Below are positions 1-9,599 of a stretch of 64,000 nt of DNA, one piece after another (positions within the stretch are counted from its first letter, which is position 1; each line of letters starts with the position of its first letter). The notes under the pieces were generated by a model. The model was given only the letters and a program-made list of their open reading frames with translations. It made no database searches and was not told where the DNA came from. The DNA lies in the NCBI GenBank assembly GCA_963763095.1, contig CAVXNR010000037.1, forward strand, positions 62,001 to 126,000, written 5' to 3'. A program made the position numbers and the translations under genes. Source of the stretch: CAVUCH01 sp963763095 (lineage in GTDB: Bacteria > Acidobacteriota > Vicinamibacteria > Vicinamibacterales > JAENWD01).

Positions 1-260
1 GAGACTCGTAGAGCTCGCGCACGCGCCGCCGATCGATGGGCTTCAGCGGATCCGGGTCCAGCTCCAGCCCCCGCAGCGCCACGAGTGCGGGGATGGATGC
101 CGTTCACGTACATGGTCGCCGACCCGTCGAGGGCGAGGTACAGCTCTTCCTCGTACTGGTACTGCCGCGGCACCAGGGCCCGGCAGCCAGCCAGCGCGAA
201 GACAACGGCGAGAAGGGCCAGGCCTCCGAACCAGTGTCGTATCGCGAGCCGACTACGCAT
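1..260 (-). CDS. Putative lipoprotein, 3' end outside window, frameshifted
   Basis: The coding strand starts at ATG 260 with a hydrophobic signal that ends in a lipobox (FALAGC, Cys about residue 26), so the product is probably lipidated and anchored in a membrane. It continues through a QYQYEEELYLALDGSA segment. Around position 100-108 the reading frame must move by +1 (after YVN) to carry on as SIPALVALRGLELDPDP and run out of the window at base 1. The family was not identified; the conserved-looking continuation is the reason for joining the two frames. The single-base break matches many others in this window and is more likely a consensus error than a dead gene. It is divergent from polA with a 91 bp gap. 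Confidence 0.6.
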   Translation of the reverse strand, partial: MRSRLAIRHWFGGLALLAVVFALAGCRALVPRQYQYEEELYLALDGSATMYVNGIHPRTRGAAGAGAGPGSAEAHRSAARARALRV

Positions 261-306
261 GAGGATTCAACGGTCGGGCCCTCGCCGGAGGGCGAAAATC
301 GAATGA

Positions 307-312
307 TATACT
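307..312 (+). promoter_or_regulatory. Possible -10 box upstream of polA
   Basis: TATACT lies 39 bp before the polA start, in the divergent gap with the lipoprotein gene. No convincing -35 is visible, so this is only a candidate. Confidence 0.35.
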
Positions 313-351
313 CATTCCTTCCTCGCGAACTGACCCTCCGAACGCCACACG

Positions 352-3049
352 ATGCCCTCCAAGGCCACGCTGTTCCTCATCGACGGCAGCTCCCAGATGT
401 ACCGGGCGTACCACGCGATACGCGGGCTGAGTGGCCCCGATGGGAAGTCGACCAACGCGGTCTACGGCTTCACGACGATGCTGCGGAAGCTGTTGACGGA
501 CCACCAGCCGGCCTACATCGCGGCGTCGTTCGATCTGCCCGGCCCGACCTTCCGCGACCAGATGGTCACCGACTACAAGGCGAACCGTACCGCGATGCCT
601 GGTGACCTCGCCGAGCAGATTCCGTGGGTCCACGAAGCGTGCGAGGCGCTCGGCGTGCCGGTCGTCACGTCCGCCGGGTTCGAGGCCGACGATGTGATCG
701 CCACGCTGGCGCGCTGCGCCGTGCAGGAAGGCTACGACGTCGCCATCGTGACCGGCGACAAGGACTTCTTCCAGCTCGTCGACGATCGCATCCGGGTGTT
801 CAACCCGCGGGATGAGGGCACCTGGTACGACGCGGCGGGGGTGCGCGAGAAGTGGGGCGTTGGCCCCGAGCAGGTGGTCGATGTCCTGGCGCTGATGGGC
901 GATGCCGTCGACAACATCAAGGGTGTGCCCGGGATTGGTGAAAAGGGCGCGAAGGACCTGATCGCCACGTGGGGCACCCTCGATGCCCTGCTCGAACACG
1001 CCGGCGAGGTGCCGCAGAAGAAGTATCGCGAAGCGCTCCTGGCGCACGCCGACGATGCGCGTCAAAGCCGGGAGCTGCTGCGCTTCCGCGGCGACGTGCC
1101 GTGCGGGTTCGACGATCGACGCGTTCCGATTCCGCGGCTCCTCACGCGAGCGCTGCTATGCGCTCTTCTCACGCCTCGGGTTCCGCTCGCTCACGATGGA
1201 GTTTGCCCCGACGGCGGAGACGATCGAGAAGCAGTACGAGGCGGTGACCACGGCCGAAGGGCTCGCCGCGCTCGTGGAGGAGCTGCGTCGCGCCGGGCGG
1301 TTTGCGCTGCGGGTGCTGCCCGACAGGCCCACGGCGATGCTCGCCACGATCGTGGGCCTCGCGTTCGCCACCAGTCCTCGCCGCGCGTGGTACGTGCCGC
1401 TGCAGCAGGGCTCACTGCTCGGCGAAGAGGGGCTCTCCGCTCGTGAGGTCCTCGCCGCGTTGAAGCCGGTGCTCGAGGATCCGGCCGTGTCGAAAGTCGG
1501 ACACGATACCAAGTTCGATGCGGTCGTGCTCGCGCAGCACGGCATCACGCTGTCAGGCCTGGTATTCGACTCGATGGTGGTCAGCTACCTGCTCGACGCC
1601 ACGCGCTCGGGTCACCCGCTGGAAGATACGGCCCTCGAGCACCTCGGGTACAAGGCGCTGACGGAAGAAGACGTGTGCGGGCGCGGCGCGAAGGCGGCGG
1701 GGCTGGCGTCCCTGCCGATGGCGGCGACGCTGAACTACGCCGGCGAGCGTGCCGACCTCGCCTTCCAGCTTGCAGCGGAGCTCCAGCCCAAACTCACACA
1801 GGCCGGGCTCGACGAGGTCTACCGGACGCTGGAGCTGCCGCTGTTGCCCGTGCTCGTCGAGATGGAGCGCACCGGCGTTCGCCTCGACGGGGCGGCGCTG
1901 GCGGCGCAATCCAGTCGCATCGAGCACGAGCTGCATCTGCTCAGCACGCGCATCTTCGAGCTCGCGAACTTCGAGTTCAACATCAACTCACCGAAGCAGC
2001 TTGCCGAAGTGCTCTTCGACAAGCTGCAGCTGCCCGCCCTCAAGCGGACGGGGAAAACGCGCGCGGTGTCGACGGCGGTGGAGGTGCTGGAGGAGCTGGC
2101 GCTGACGCACGACCTCCCGCGCCTCGTGCTCGAGTGGCGCGCCCTGCAGAAGCTGAAGGGCACCTACATCGATGCGCTGCCGCAGATGGTGCATCCGCAG
2201 ACCGGCCGCGTGCACACCTGCTTCAACCAGGCGGTGGCCGCCACGGGCCGCTTGAGCAGCAGTGATCCAAACCTGCAGAACATCCCGATCCGCACGGAGC
2301 TCGGGCGCGAGATCCGCCGTGCATTCGTGGCCGATGCGGGCCACGTGCTGATCTCGGCCGACTATTCGCAGATCGAGCTGCGCGTGCTCGCGCACCTGTC
2401 GCAGGACGAGACGCTCATCGCGGCCTTCCAACGGGGCGACGACATCCACGACCAGACGGCGCTGAAGGTGTTCGGACCGGAGTCAGGCCTCAGCCCCCAC
2501 GAGCTGCGGCGGCGCGCCAAGATCATCAATTACGCGCTGCTCTATGGGAAGACGGCCTTCACGCTCGCCAAAGACATCGGCGTCACCCAGCAGGCGGCGC
2601 AGGCCTTCATCGACGCATACTTCGCTGGGTTCCCGCGCGTGCGCGGGTTCATCGACGGCACCATTGCGACCGCCCGCGAAACCGGAGTGGTCACGACGCT
2701 CTTCGGACGGCGCCGGCTCGTGCCGGAGCTGACGAGCCGCAACGGCCAGGTGCGGTCCGCGGCCGAGCGCGTCACGGTCAACATGCCCATTCAGGGCACC
2801 GCGGCCGACATCCTGAAGCGGGCAATGATCGACGTGCACGCCGCGATCGCGGCACTCTCCGGCCAATCGGGGCCGGCCGGACGCATGATCCTGACCGTCC
2901 ACGACGAGCTGTTGTTCGACGTGCCGCGCGAGCGCGCGGACGAGCTCTCGGCCGTGATCCGCGAGCAGATGGAGAGCGCCGCCGTGCTCGCCGTGCCGCT
3001 GACCGTCGATGTGGGAATCGGCGACAACTGGAAGGACGCGAAGGGATAG
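352..3049 (+). CDS. polA: DNA polymerase I (one frameshift)
   Basis: Family A polymerase of about 898 residues after joining two frames, close to the usual Pol I length. Order: 5'-3' flap exonuclease (LFLIDGSSQMYRAYHA, FEADDVIATLA, VTGDKDFFQLV, helix-hairpin KGVPGIGEKGA), then a 3'-5' exonuclease fold, then the polymerase with motif A (DYSQIELRVLAHL, about residue 670), motif B (RRRAKIINYALLYG) and motif C (VHDELLFDV). It fills Okazaki and repair gaps and removes RNA primers. The proofreading motif ExoI (DxE) looks lost: the equivalent strand reads FALRVLPDRP, so proofreading may be absent as in several thermophile and Gram-positive enzymes. The frame moves +1 near 1111-1117, between VPCGFD and DAFRFRGSSRE; both sides match the family, so the break is probably a sequence error. 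Confidence 0.95.
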
Positions 3050-3101
3050 CAACTTTGTCACATTGCGAGGTTCCGCCCGGACACAGATCGCTACGCCTCC
3101 C

Positions 3102-3956
3102 GTGACGGTGCACGTGAAGGCGCGGCTGCTGCTGGTGTCGGCGGCCGTTCTCTTCTCGACCGGCGGCGCGGCGATCAAGTGGACGACCCTCACCGCGTGG
3201 CAGGTCGCCGGATTGCGGTCGCTGATCGCCGCAATCGCGCTCTTGATCCTCCTGCCCGATGCGCGCCGGCACTGGAGCCGTCGCAACTGGCTGGTCGGCG
3301 TCGTGTACGCGATGACGCTCGTGCTGTTCGTGACGGCCAACAAGCTCACGACCGCCGCCAACGCCATCTTCCTCCAGGCCGCCGCTCCGCTATACATCCT
3401 TCTTGGAGCGCCGTGGCTGCTGCGCGAGCACATCAAGCGCGACGACGTGCCGTTCATGCTGGCGGTGGGCGCCGGCATGGCTGCGTTCTTCGTCGGCGGT
3501 GGCGCCCCGGTTGCGAGCGCGCCGAACCCATCCGCCGGTAACGTCGCGGCCGCCGCGAGCGGTGTGACCTACGCGCTGACCATGATGGGGCTGCGCGCGG
3601 TGGCGCGCGCGGACCCGCGCGCGACGCTGAACACGGTGCTGTCAGGGAACATCGTCGCGGCGGTGATATGCCTGCCGTGGGGGTTGCCAATCACCGGGGC
3701 GGTCACGTTCGACTGGGTGGTGCTGGTCTGGCTGGGCGTATTCCAGATCGGGCTGGCGTACCTGTGCCTGTCGGCCGGCGTGCGCCATGTGACCGCGCTC
3801 GAAGCCTCGCTTCTGCTGCTGGCGGAGCCGGTGCTGAACCCGGTGTGGGCGTGGCTGGCACACGGAGAGCAGCCGGGACCATGGCCGCTGGCAGGAGGCG
3901 CGCTCATTGTTGCTGCGACAACGGTGCGGGCGGTGAGGGCTCCCAGTCCGCTTTGA
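3102..3956 (+). CDS. EamA/DMT-superfamily permease
   Basis: Inner-membrane protein of about 284 residues with ten hydrophobic segments arranged as two EamA repeats (LLLVSAAVLFSTGGAAIKW begins the first, AASGVTYALTMMGLRA the second). Members of the drug/metabolite transporter superfamily export amino acids, nucleosides or other metabolites; the substrate cannot be read from sequence. The start is taken at GTG 3102 because the hydrophobic region begins soon after it and polA ends at 3049, leaving 52 bp. Its 3' end overlaps the convergent hypothetical gene by about 53 bp. Confidence 0.85.
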   Translation: MTVHVKARLLLVSAAVLFSTGGAAIKWTTLTAWQVAGLRSLIAAIALLILLPDARRHWSRRNWLVGVVYAMTLVLFVTANKLTTAANAIFLQAAAPLYILLGAPWLLREHIKRDDVPFMLAVGAGMAAFFVGGGAPVASAPNPSAGNVAAAASGVTYALTMMGLRAVARADPRATLNTVLSGNIVAAVICLPWGLPITGAVTFDWVVLVWLGVFQIGLAYLCLSAGVRHVTALEASLLLLAEPVLNPVWAWLAHGEQPGPWPLAGGALIVAATTVRAVRAPSPL

Positions 3957-4754
3957 AGCGCTCCCATTCGGTGATCATGGTATCTGCGGCTTCGCGTCTG
4001 CCGCTCCTGGCCGGGCCCATGCCACGCGCGCGATCGGGGATGATGGCCGTGAGCACCAGCCGATCCAGATCGGACCGCAGCGCCGCGGCGCGATCCAGCG
4101 TCAGGCCTGTCCGCACCCACGCGGCCATGGCTGCCTGCCACGCGCGATCCAGCCGGCCCAGCCCCCGCGCCGCCGCCGCAATCCAGTAGGCAGCCGCGGC
4201 ACACGAGGGATCCCTCCGCGCTTCCAGTTCCATCCGCTCGAGCACGCGGCCGTAGAGCTCGGATGCATCGGCGCCCGACTCCTGTACCTGGCGGTCCAGC
4301 GCGCTCGCCCACCAATCGAGCAACCGGTCGCGGCTGCCCGCAGGTGTCCGGCCGGAGGAGCCGAGCGCGATATCAAACAGCTCTGCGGCCGCGCCGAAGC
4401 GGCCGGTGAGAAACAGCCACTGACCGAAGCCGACCATCAGCTCGTAGCGCTCGGTCTGGGGAAGTGCAGGCGAGGCTGATGGCGCGCAGCGCATCGTGCG
4501 CTTCGACGAGGTCTCCAGCCAGCGACGATGTGCGAAACCGCTCGAGGAGCGCGCGCGCCATCACGAGCCGGGCGGCGTCCGACCTGATCGGGTATGTCGA
4601 GGGCATGACGTGCTGCCCCAATTGCGGCGTCGTAGCGGCCCGCGTTGTAGGCGCGGCGGGCGCGATCGAGCGCACTGCGGTCGGGCGCCGCCGCGAACGC
4701 GGCAGCGGCGTTCAGGCTGGCCGCGAGCGCGAGGACGAACGCGATCGGGCGCAT
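3904..4754 (-). CDS. Secreted helical-repeat hypothetical protein (two frameshifts)
   Basis: Starting at ATG 4754 with a clear signal peptide (FVLALAASLNAAAAFA), the protein continues as an alpha-helical, TPR-like repeat protein (RARRAYNAGRYDAAIGAA; MARALLERFRTSS; TERYELMVGFGQWLFLTG; FGAAAELFDIAL). Three frames must be joined by two +1 steps, near 4590 (after DIPDQ) and near 4470 (before PALPQTERYE), giving about 282 residues. Each segment matches the pattern expected from the next, so I treat it as one gene with two sequence errors. Function unknown; a periplasmic scaffold or assembly role is only a guess. The 3' end overlaps the DMT permease gene on the other strand. A TAGCAT box lies 6 nt upstream of the start. 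Confidence 0.6.
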
Positions 4755-4760
4755 GAGGCG

Positions 4761-4766
4761 ATGCTA
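4761..4766 (-). promoter_or_regulatory. -10 box, leaderless-type
   Basis: On the minus strand TAGCAT precedes ATG 4754 by a 6 nt gap, the distance that puts the transcription start on or next to the A of ATG. No -35 is evident. Confidence 0.45.
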
Positions 4767-4833
4767 CCACAGCGGGCAGCTGCCGCTAAGTCCAAGCGTT
4801 TCAGCCGCTTGTGGCCCGATCAGCGCTGTTTGC

Positions 4834-4839
4834 TACAAT
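4834..4839 (+). promoter_or_regulatory. pcnB promoter, leaderless-type -10
   Basis: TACAAT with an 8 nt gap to ATG 4848. A TTGTGG lies at 4809-4814, but the 19 bp spacing is long for a -35. No Shine-Dalgarno fits in the gap. Confidence 0.5.
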
Positions 4840-4847
4840 TCGCGGGA

Positions 4848-6290
4848 ATGGTAACGCCCCGGATCATCCCACGCGCGCAGCACACCCTTTCGCGCAAGGA
4901 CATCGATCCGGACGCTCTCAAGGTCCTCAATCGGCTCCGGCAATTCGACCATCTGGCATACCTCGTGGGCGGCAGCGTCCGCGACCTTCTCCTGGGGTGT
5001 CGTCCCAAGGATTTTGACATCGGGACGTCGGCGCATCCATACGAGGTCAAGCGCCTGTTCCGCAACTGCTGGATCATCGGCCGCCGCTTTCGACTCGCGC
5101 ACGTCAAATTCGGGCAGAAAACGATCGAGGTGGCGACGTTCCGCCGTCTGGTAACCGAGGCGGAGCTCGACGCGATGGCGGAAGACGCCCGGCTGCTCGA
5201 GGAGCGGCGTGCCCTGGACGAAACGGGGCCCGACGCGTCCGGTGAACAGGCAGTGGCCGACGTGACGCCATCCGCCCCGAAGCGGCGGGCGGGGGCAGGG
5301 GCTGATCGCGATCACCTCATCCACCGCGACAACACGTTTGGCACGCCAGAAGAGGACGCCTTCCGCCGGGACTTCACCGTCAACGCGCTCTTCTACGACA
5401 TCGCGACCTTCTCCGTCATCGACTACGTCGGCGGCATCGACGACCTGCACGCACGGGTCATCCGCTGCATCGGCGACCCGGACGTGCGGTTCCGCGAAGA
5501 TCCGGTACGGATGCTGCGCGCGATCGTCCTTGCCGCCCGGCTCGAGTTCACGGTGGATCCTCCGGTGGTCGATGCGATTCGCCGCAACGCTCCGGAGATC
5601 GCCCGCAGTGCGGCGGCGCGGCTGGTCGAGGAGTTCTACAAGATCCTTCGTTCCGGCGCGGCCGAGCGCGCCTTTCGTGAGCTGGCCGACATCGGGCTGC
5701 TGCACTGGATTGCGCCGGAGCTCGAAGCGATCCAGGGCGACGCGTTGTGGGAGTCGCTTGCGGCGCTCGATCGGTATCGGCACCGCTTCGAGACGGTGCC
5801 CGAGTCGATGACCAACGCCGTGCTGCTCGGCACGCTGCTCGTGCCGCGCGGCTTCACGGGCCGCCGGCCGTTCCTCGCCGAGCGCGGCGAGGTACGCCTC
5901 GCAACCGCGCAGGCCGACGACGACCCGCGCGATCGAAGGCGGCGCGAGCGGGATGACTGGCGCGATCCGAATGCGACGCTCGGGATGCTGCCGGTGCCGC
6001 GGCGCGACGTGGAGCGGCTTCGGCAGGTGCTCGGGCTGCAGCGGCGCCTCGCCGACATCCAGAGCAGCCCGCGGGCGAAGCGCGCGCTGATGCAGCGCGG
6101 GCCCTTTGCCGAGGCGCTCACGTGGCTCGAGATTCACGGCCGCGCGCCCGAAATCGTCGAGCACTGGCGCGGATTCCTCGAGGCTGCCGGTCCCGTGGAG
6201 GGAGTGCCCGCGGGCGGACCGCTGGACCTGGCGCCGCCGAGGCGCCGGCGCCGCGGGCGGCGGCGGCGGTACACGGATCGACCGCAGTAG
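4848..6290 (+). CDS. pcnB: Poly(A) polymerase I / tRNA nucleotidyltransferase family
   Basis: Class II nucleotidyltransferase of 480 residues. Visible are the nucleotide-binding head LVGGSVRDLLLG, the catalytic acidic pair in PKDFDIGTSA, and the poly(A)-polymerase signature IIGRRFRLAHVKFG, followed by a long acidic insertion (about residues 105-160) before FRRDFTVNALFYD and the RNA-binding block DPVRMLRAIVLAARL. The signature and insertion favour poly(A) polymerase I over a CCA-adding enzyme. It would add 3' A-tails to RNA and promote turnover. The C-terminus is very basic (RRRRRGRRRR), as in known PcnB proteins, and probably binds RNA. The start ATG 4848 follows a -10 box by 8 nt. Confidence 0.9.
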   Translation: MVTPRIIPRAQHTLSRKDIDPDALKVLNRLRQFDHLAYLVGGSVRDLLLGCRPKDFDIGTSAHPYEVKRLFRNCWIIGRRFRLAHVKFGQKTIEVATFRRLVTEAELDAMAEDARLLEERRALDETGPDASGEQAVADVTPSAPKRRAGAGADRDHLIHRDNTFGTPEEDAFRRDFTVNALFYDIATFSVIDYVGGIDDLHARVIRCIGDPDVRFREDPVRMLRAIVLAARLEFTVDPPVVDAIRRNAPEIARSAAARLVEEFYKILRSGAAERAFRELADIGLLHWIAPELEAIQGDALWESLAALDRYRHRFETVPESMTNAVLLGTLLVPRGFTGRRPFLAERGEVRLATAQADDDPRDRRRRERDDWRDPNATLGMLPVPRRDVERLRQVLGLQRRLADIQSSPRAKRALMQRGPFAEALTWLEIHGRAPEIVEHWRGFLEAAGPVEGVPAGGPLDLAPPRRRRRGRRRRYTDRPQ

Positions 6291-6320
6291 CACCGTGTCC
6301 CGGTGGGGTGCGTGACGGGT

Positions 6321-6373
6321 GTGGGGCAGGGCTTCAGCCCTGCCATGATCCCGAGCAGCCCTGAAGGGCTGCC
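6321..6373. repeat. REP-like double hairpin
   Basis: Two adjacent inverted repeats: GGCAGGGC/GCCCTGCC with loop TTCA (6325-6344) and GCAGCCC/GGGCTGC with loop TGAA (6355-6372). It lies at the convergent junction of pcnB and the minus-strand hypothetical and could act as a bidirectional terminator or mRNA 3' stabiliser. Confidence 0.8.
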
Positions 6374-6394
6374 CGCATGCATGCGCTACCGATT

Positions 6395-7007
6395 TCAGCG
6401 GAGACAGGCCATACGTGCCTGGCACCCGCCCTCTGGTTGCTGTCGTCCCCGGGGAGACGGCCGCGGCAATCTGCTCAACGGTCCTCTTGAGCGTGTCCAG
6501 ATCCGACCGGCTGGCGCTCGATGCCTCCTCGAGACGCGCCAGGCGCGCGGTCAGGTCGGCGAGGGTGGCCGCGATGTCGCGCAGCGACTCGACCACCGCC
6601 GCGTCATCAGTGGGGCTCGGCTCATCGCCGTCGCGCGCAGACGGCGGCGCGTCGTCCGCACCTGCACCGGGTGTGGGCATCCCGAGGTGGTCCTTTCCTG
6701 CGACCGGGACGAACACCTGATCATCGATCAGAACACCTTCCACGTTGTTCTTCACGCGCCTCGTGCTGCCGCTCACGAGACCGAACGCCCACACGTGCCC
6801 GTCGCGTTTGAGCGCGATGGCATCTCTGGACAGCGGCCGACGCGGGCCGGACCGTTTTGCGCCCCACCCTCCATCCGGAAATCGGAACACGACCTGCTCG
6901 ATAACCTGCATCACCCACGCACGCCGGTTATCGTCGGTCCAGTTGGCGAGCGGCAGCCCGGGTTCGAACTGTTTGGCAATCGCGACGACCCGCGGATCGA
7001 GTTTCAT
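6395..7007 (-). CDS. Hypothetical protein with C-terminal coiled coil, 3' end uncertain
   Basis: Begins at ATG 7007 with MKLDPRVVAIAKQFEPG, then a compact basic domain (DNRRAWVMQVIEQVVFRFP, GHVWAFGLVSGSTRRVKN, ending VFVPVAGKDHLG), an acidic linker and a predicted coiled coil (VESLRDIAATLADLTARLARLEEA). Family not recognised. The literal frame has no stop for about 2.2 kb and runs through a REP-like hairpin and antisense to pcnB, which is not credible. A +1 step in the CCCCGGGG run near 6450 would end it at 6395, so that end is provisional. It follows serC by 59 bp on the same strand and is probably the last gene of the serine operon. Confidence 0.5.
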
Positions 7008-7066
7008 GTGAATACCCCGCACGGCACCGGCGCTAGTGGCCTGACGGCTGAATCGGTCGCAGACGA

Positions 7067-8158
7067 CTAGCCGTTGCGGCGCTCGAACTCGCGCATGAAC
7101 TCGACGAGCGTATCAACGCCGCTCTCGGGAAACGCGTTGTAGATGGACGCGCGCATGCCGCCGACGGAGCGGTGCCCCTTCAGACCATCCAGCCCCGCGG
7201 CGGTCGATTCCTTGACGAACGCCTTCTCGAGTTCCTCGTTGGCGAGCCGGAAGGTCACGTTCATCAGGCTGCGGCTGTCCTTCCGGGCAGTGGGTCTCCA
7301 GAACCCCGTCCGATCGAGTTCCGCGTACAGCTTGCCGGCTTTGCGGTTATTGATTGCCGCCATCGCCTCGAGCCCGCCCTGCGCGCGCAGCCAGTCCACT
7401 ACCAAACCGAGCACGTAGATGCCAAATGCCGGGGGCGTGTTGTACAAGGAGCCGTTCTCCGCATGGACGGCGTAGTTCAGCATCGTGTGCAGCGACTTGC
7501 TCGATCGTGCGAGCAGGTCTTCACGGATGATGACGAGGGTCACGCCGGAAGGCCCGAGGTTCTTCTGCGCGCCGGCGTAGATGAGGCCGTACTTCGCCAC
7601 GTCGATCGGACCGCTGAAGATATCCGACGAGGCATCGCTGACGAGCGGTGAGTCGCCGGCCATCGGCAGGGTCTTCCACTGCGTGCCTTCGATCGTGTTG
7701 TTCGACGTCATGTGAACGTAGGCGCCGCCTGGGGTGAGGGTGTACTCGCCAGGTTCCGGAATCCGGTTGTAGTTGTCGGCCTTCATCGAGCCGGTCTCGT
7801 TCACCGTTCCGACCCGGCGCGCCTCCTTCGCGGCCTTGTCGGCCCATGTCCCGGTCATCAGGTAGTCGGCCGTGCTGCCCTCGGTGAGCAGGTTGAGCGG
7901 CACCATGGAGAACTGCAGCGTGGCGCCCCCCTGGAGAAAGAGGACCTTGTAATGGGCCGGGACATTCGCCAGGGCGCGGATGTCGCTCTCCGCCTTCTGA
8001 AGGATGCCCTCGAACGTGGAGGAGCGGTGGCTGATCTCCATCACCGACATGCCCACGCCGGGGAGGGCGAGCAGGTCGCGCTGCACCTGCTCGAGCACCG
8101 GAACCGGCAGCACCGCGGGACCGGAAGAGAAGTTCAGAATACGCGTGACGGTAGGCAT
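7067..8158 (-). CDS. serC: Phosphoserine aminotransferase
   Basis: PLP-dependent aminotransferase of 363 residues, the normal SerC length. It converts 3-phosphohydroxypyruvate and glutamate to phosphoserine in serine biosynthesis. The N-terminal FSSGPAVLPVPVLEQ, the substrate-loop MEISHRS, the PLP region QGGATLQFSMVPLNLL, the Schiff-base lysine in YAGAQKNLGPSG and the C-terminal GMRASIYNAFP all match the family. Start ATG 8158 has a Shine-Dalgarno-like AGGT. SerA lies upstream on the same strand, so the first two steps of serine synthesis are adjacent, separated by 185 bp that hold two heptamer repeat clusters. Confidence 0.96.
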   Translation of the reverse strand: MPTVTRILNFSSGPAVLPVPVLEQVQRDLLALPGVGMSVMEISHRSSTFEGILQKAESDIRALANVPAHYKVLFLQGGATLQFSMVPLNLLTEGSTADYLMTGTWADKAAKEARRVGTVNETGSMKADNYNRIPEPGEYTLTPGGAYVHMTSNNTIEGTQWKTLPMAGDSPLVSDASSDIFSGPIDVAKYGLIYAGAQKNLGPSGVTLVIIREDLLARSSKSLHTMLNYAVHAENGSLYNTPPAFGIYVLGLVVDWLRAQGGLEAMAAINNRKAGKLYAELDRTGFWRPTARKDSRSLMNVTFRLANEELEKAFVKESTAAGLDGLKGHRSVGGMRASIYNAFPESGVDTLVEFMREFERRNG

Positions 8159-8183
8159 CTTGGTGACCTCGGTATGAAGCGGG

Positions 8184-8211
8184 CTCAGTTATCAGTTGTC
8201 AGCTCTGAGTC
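8184..8211. repeat. Heptamer repeat cluster
   Basis: Period-7 units CTCAGTT, ATCAGTT, GTCAGCT followed by CTGAGTC, in the serA-serC gap. Confidence 0.6.
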
Positions 8212-8307
8212 GTAGTTTTTCGCGGGTACGCGGCAGGACATTGCCCCTCGCTGCGAAGCGGCCCGCTCCGGCAGCCAGAGTCCGATCGAGCCGTCGACGC
8301 TCGGTTC

Positions 8308-8335
8308 CGCATTGTGCATTCTGCATCGTGCATTG
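8308..8335. repeat. Heptamer repeat array, TGCATTN type
   Basis: Four exact 7 bp units: CGCATTG, TGCATTC, TGCATCG, TGCATTG. The last three occur in the same order at 61821-61841, over 53 kb away. It lies just past the serA stop codon. Confidence 0.8.
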
Positions 8336-8343
8336 GCATGTCG

Positions 8344-9582
8344 TCAGATTGTCACCACCTGCACGCTGATGATGTCGTCGTTGCCCGATTCGATCTGCGT
8401 CACAACCTCATCAGATGGCGGGCCATCGAGGTCGATCCTGGCGACCGCGGCATGGGCGCCCTCGAAGATGATGTTCTGCGTCTCCTGCACGTTGATCTGC
8501 GCGGCCCGCAGGTGGTCGAAGACGTGTGCGAGCACGCCGCGGCGGTTGTGATGCCGCACCACGAGCCGGTGCGTCGCGGGGGTGCGCCGCGCGAGGTTCA
8601 CCACGTTCGGAACCTGACCGGTCTCCTTGAAAGAGCGCACGATGCGAACAGTCTCCGCGGCGATGGCCTCCTGCGCCTGCTCGGTGGAGGCACCGATATG
8701 ATGGGTGCCGTAGACTGCTGGCGCCTGCACCAGCGGGTCGCGGTAGGATCCCGTCCCCGTCGCCGGTTCATTCCTGAAGACGTCGAGTCCGACGCGCAGG
8801 CCGCGCTCGCGGACGGCAGCTTCGAGTGCGTCGTAGTCCACCACCTCGGCGCGCGCCGTGTTGATGAAAATCGCGCCCGTCTTCAAGCGGCGCAGGATGT
8901 CGGCGGTGACCATCCCCTTCGTCTCGGGCGCGAGCGACACGTGCACGCTGAGGATGTCCGCTCCGTCGGCGACTTCCTCGGGCGAGCGCGCGATCGTCAC
9001 AGCTGACGTTCGGCTCGAGAGGTCCAGCCCCATCGCCGTCAGATCCGGTGGCGGCTCGTGCTCGAAGCGGCGCGACCAGATCCGAAGGTTCAGCCCGAAC
9101 GCCTGGGCGCGGCGTGCGAGCTCCTGCCCGATGCTGCCGAAGCCCAGGAGGCCGAGGGTCTTCCCGAACACGCCGGCCGCGGTAGAGAACTCCTTCTTGT
9201 TCCACGTACCCGCACGCAGCGCCGCGACGTTGTCGGGAATGCGTCGATCGATGGCCAGAATGAGCGCGAACGCGAGCTCCGCCACCGCAATGGCATTCTT
9301 TCCAGGGCAGTTCGAGACGTAGATGCCGCGCGTCGACGCGTGGGCGACGTCGATCGTGTTGTAGCCGGCGCCCGCCCGGACGATGAGGGACAGCTGCCCA
9401 GCGTCCATCATCGCCGCGGTGACCTTGGTCGATCGCACGATGAGCACCTGTGCCCTGGTGTCGGCCAGCGCCGCCGTCAGGGCATCGTCTTTCAGGGCGG
9501 CGTCGTGGACGACGTCGCACCCGGCGGCACGCAGGCCGTCGAGACCGCTCCGTTCGAATTGGTCGGCGACGAGGACTTTCAT
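8344..9582 (-). CDS. serA: D-3-phosphoglycerate dehydrogenase
   Basis: NAD-dependent D-2-hydroxyacid dehydrogenase of 412 residues with a C-terminal ACT domain. It oxidises 3-phosphoglycerate to 3-phosphohydroxypyruvate, the committed step to serine. The N-terminal substrate domain (KVLVADQFERSGLDGLRAAG) is followed by the nucleotide-binding GLLGFGSIGQELARRA, the catalytic region LKTGAIFINTARAEVVD and the active-site histidine in YGTHHIGASTEQAQ. The last about 80 residues (HHNRRGVLAHVFDHLRAAQI) are an ACT domain, which usually mediates serine feedback. Order DUF1015-serA-serC on one strand implies a serine operon. Confidence 0.93.
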   Translation of the reverse strand: MKVLVADQFERSGLDGLRAAGCDVVHDAALKDDALTAALADTRAQVLIVRSTKVTAAMMDAGQLSLIVRAGAGYNTIDVAHASTRGIYVSNCPGKNAIAVAELAFALILAIDRRIPDNVAALRAGTWNKKEFSTAAGVFGKTLGLLGFGSIGQELARRAQAFGLNLRIWSRRFEHEPPPDLTAMGLDLSSRTSAVTIARSPEEVADGADILSVHVSLAPETKGMVTADILRRLKTGAIFINTARAEVVDYDALEAAVRERGLRVGLDVFRNEPATGTGSYRDPLVQAPAVYGTHHIGASTEQAQEAIAAETVRIVRSFKETGQVPNVVNLARRTPATHRLVVRHHNRRGVLAHVFDHLRAAQINVQETQNIIFEGAHAAVARIDLDGPPSDEVVTQIESGNDDIISVQVVTI

Positions 9583-9599
9583 TCGGAACTGACGCTCTT

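Noticed and set aside
6950..6980. tRNA-like GGTTCGA sequence
   Set aside because: It lies in the coding region of the hypothetical gene and no cloverleaf can be drawn around it.
4833..7022. 729-residue minus-strand reading frame antisense to pcnB
   Set aside because: Only its first about 200 residues look like protein; the rest mirrors pcnB codon structure and crosses a REP hairpin.
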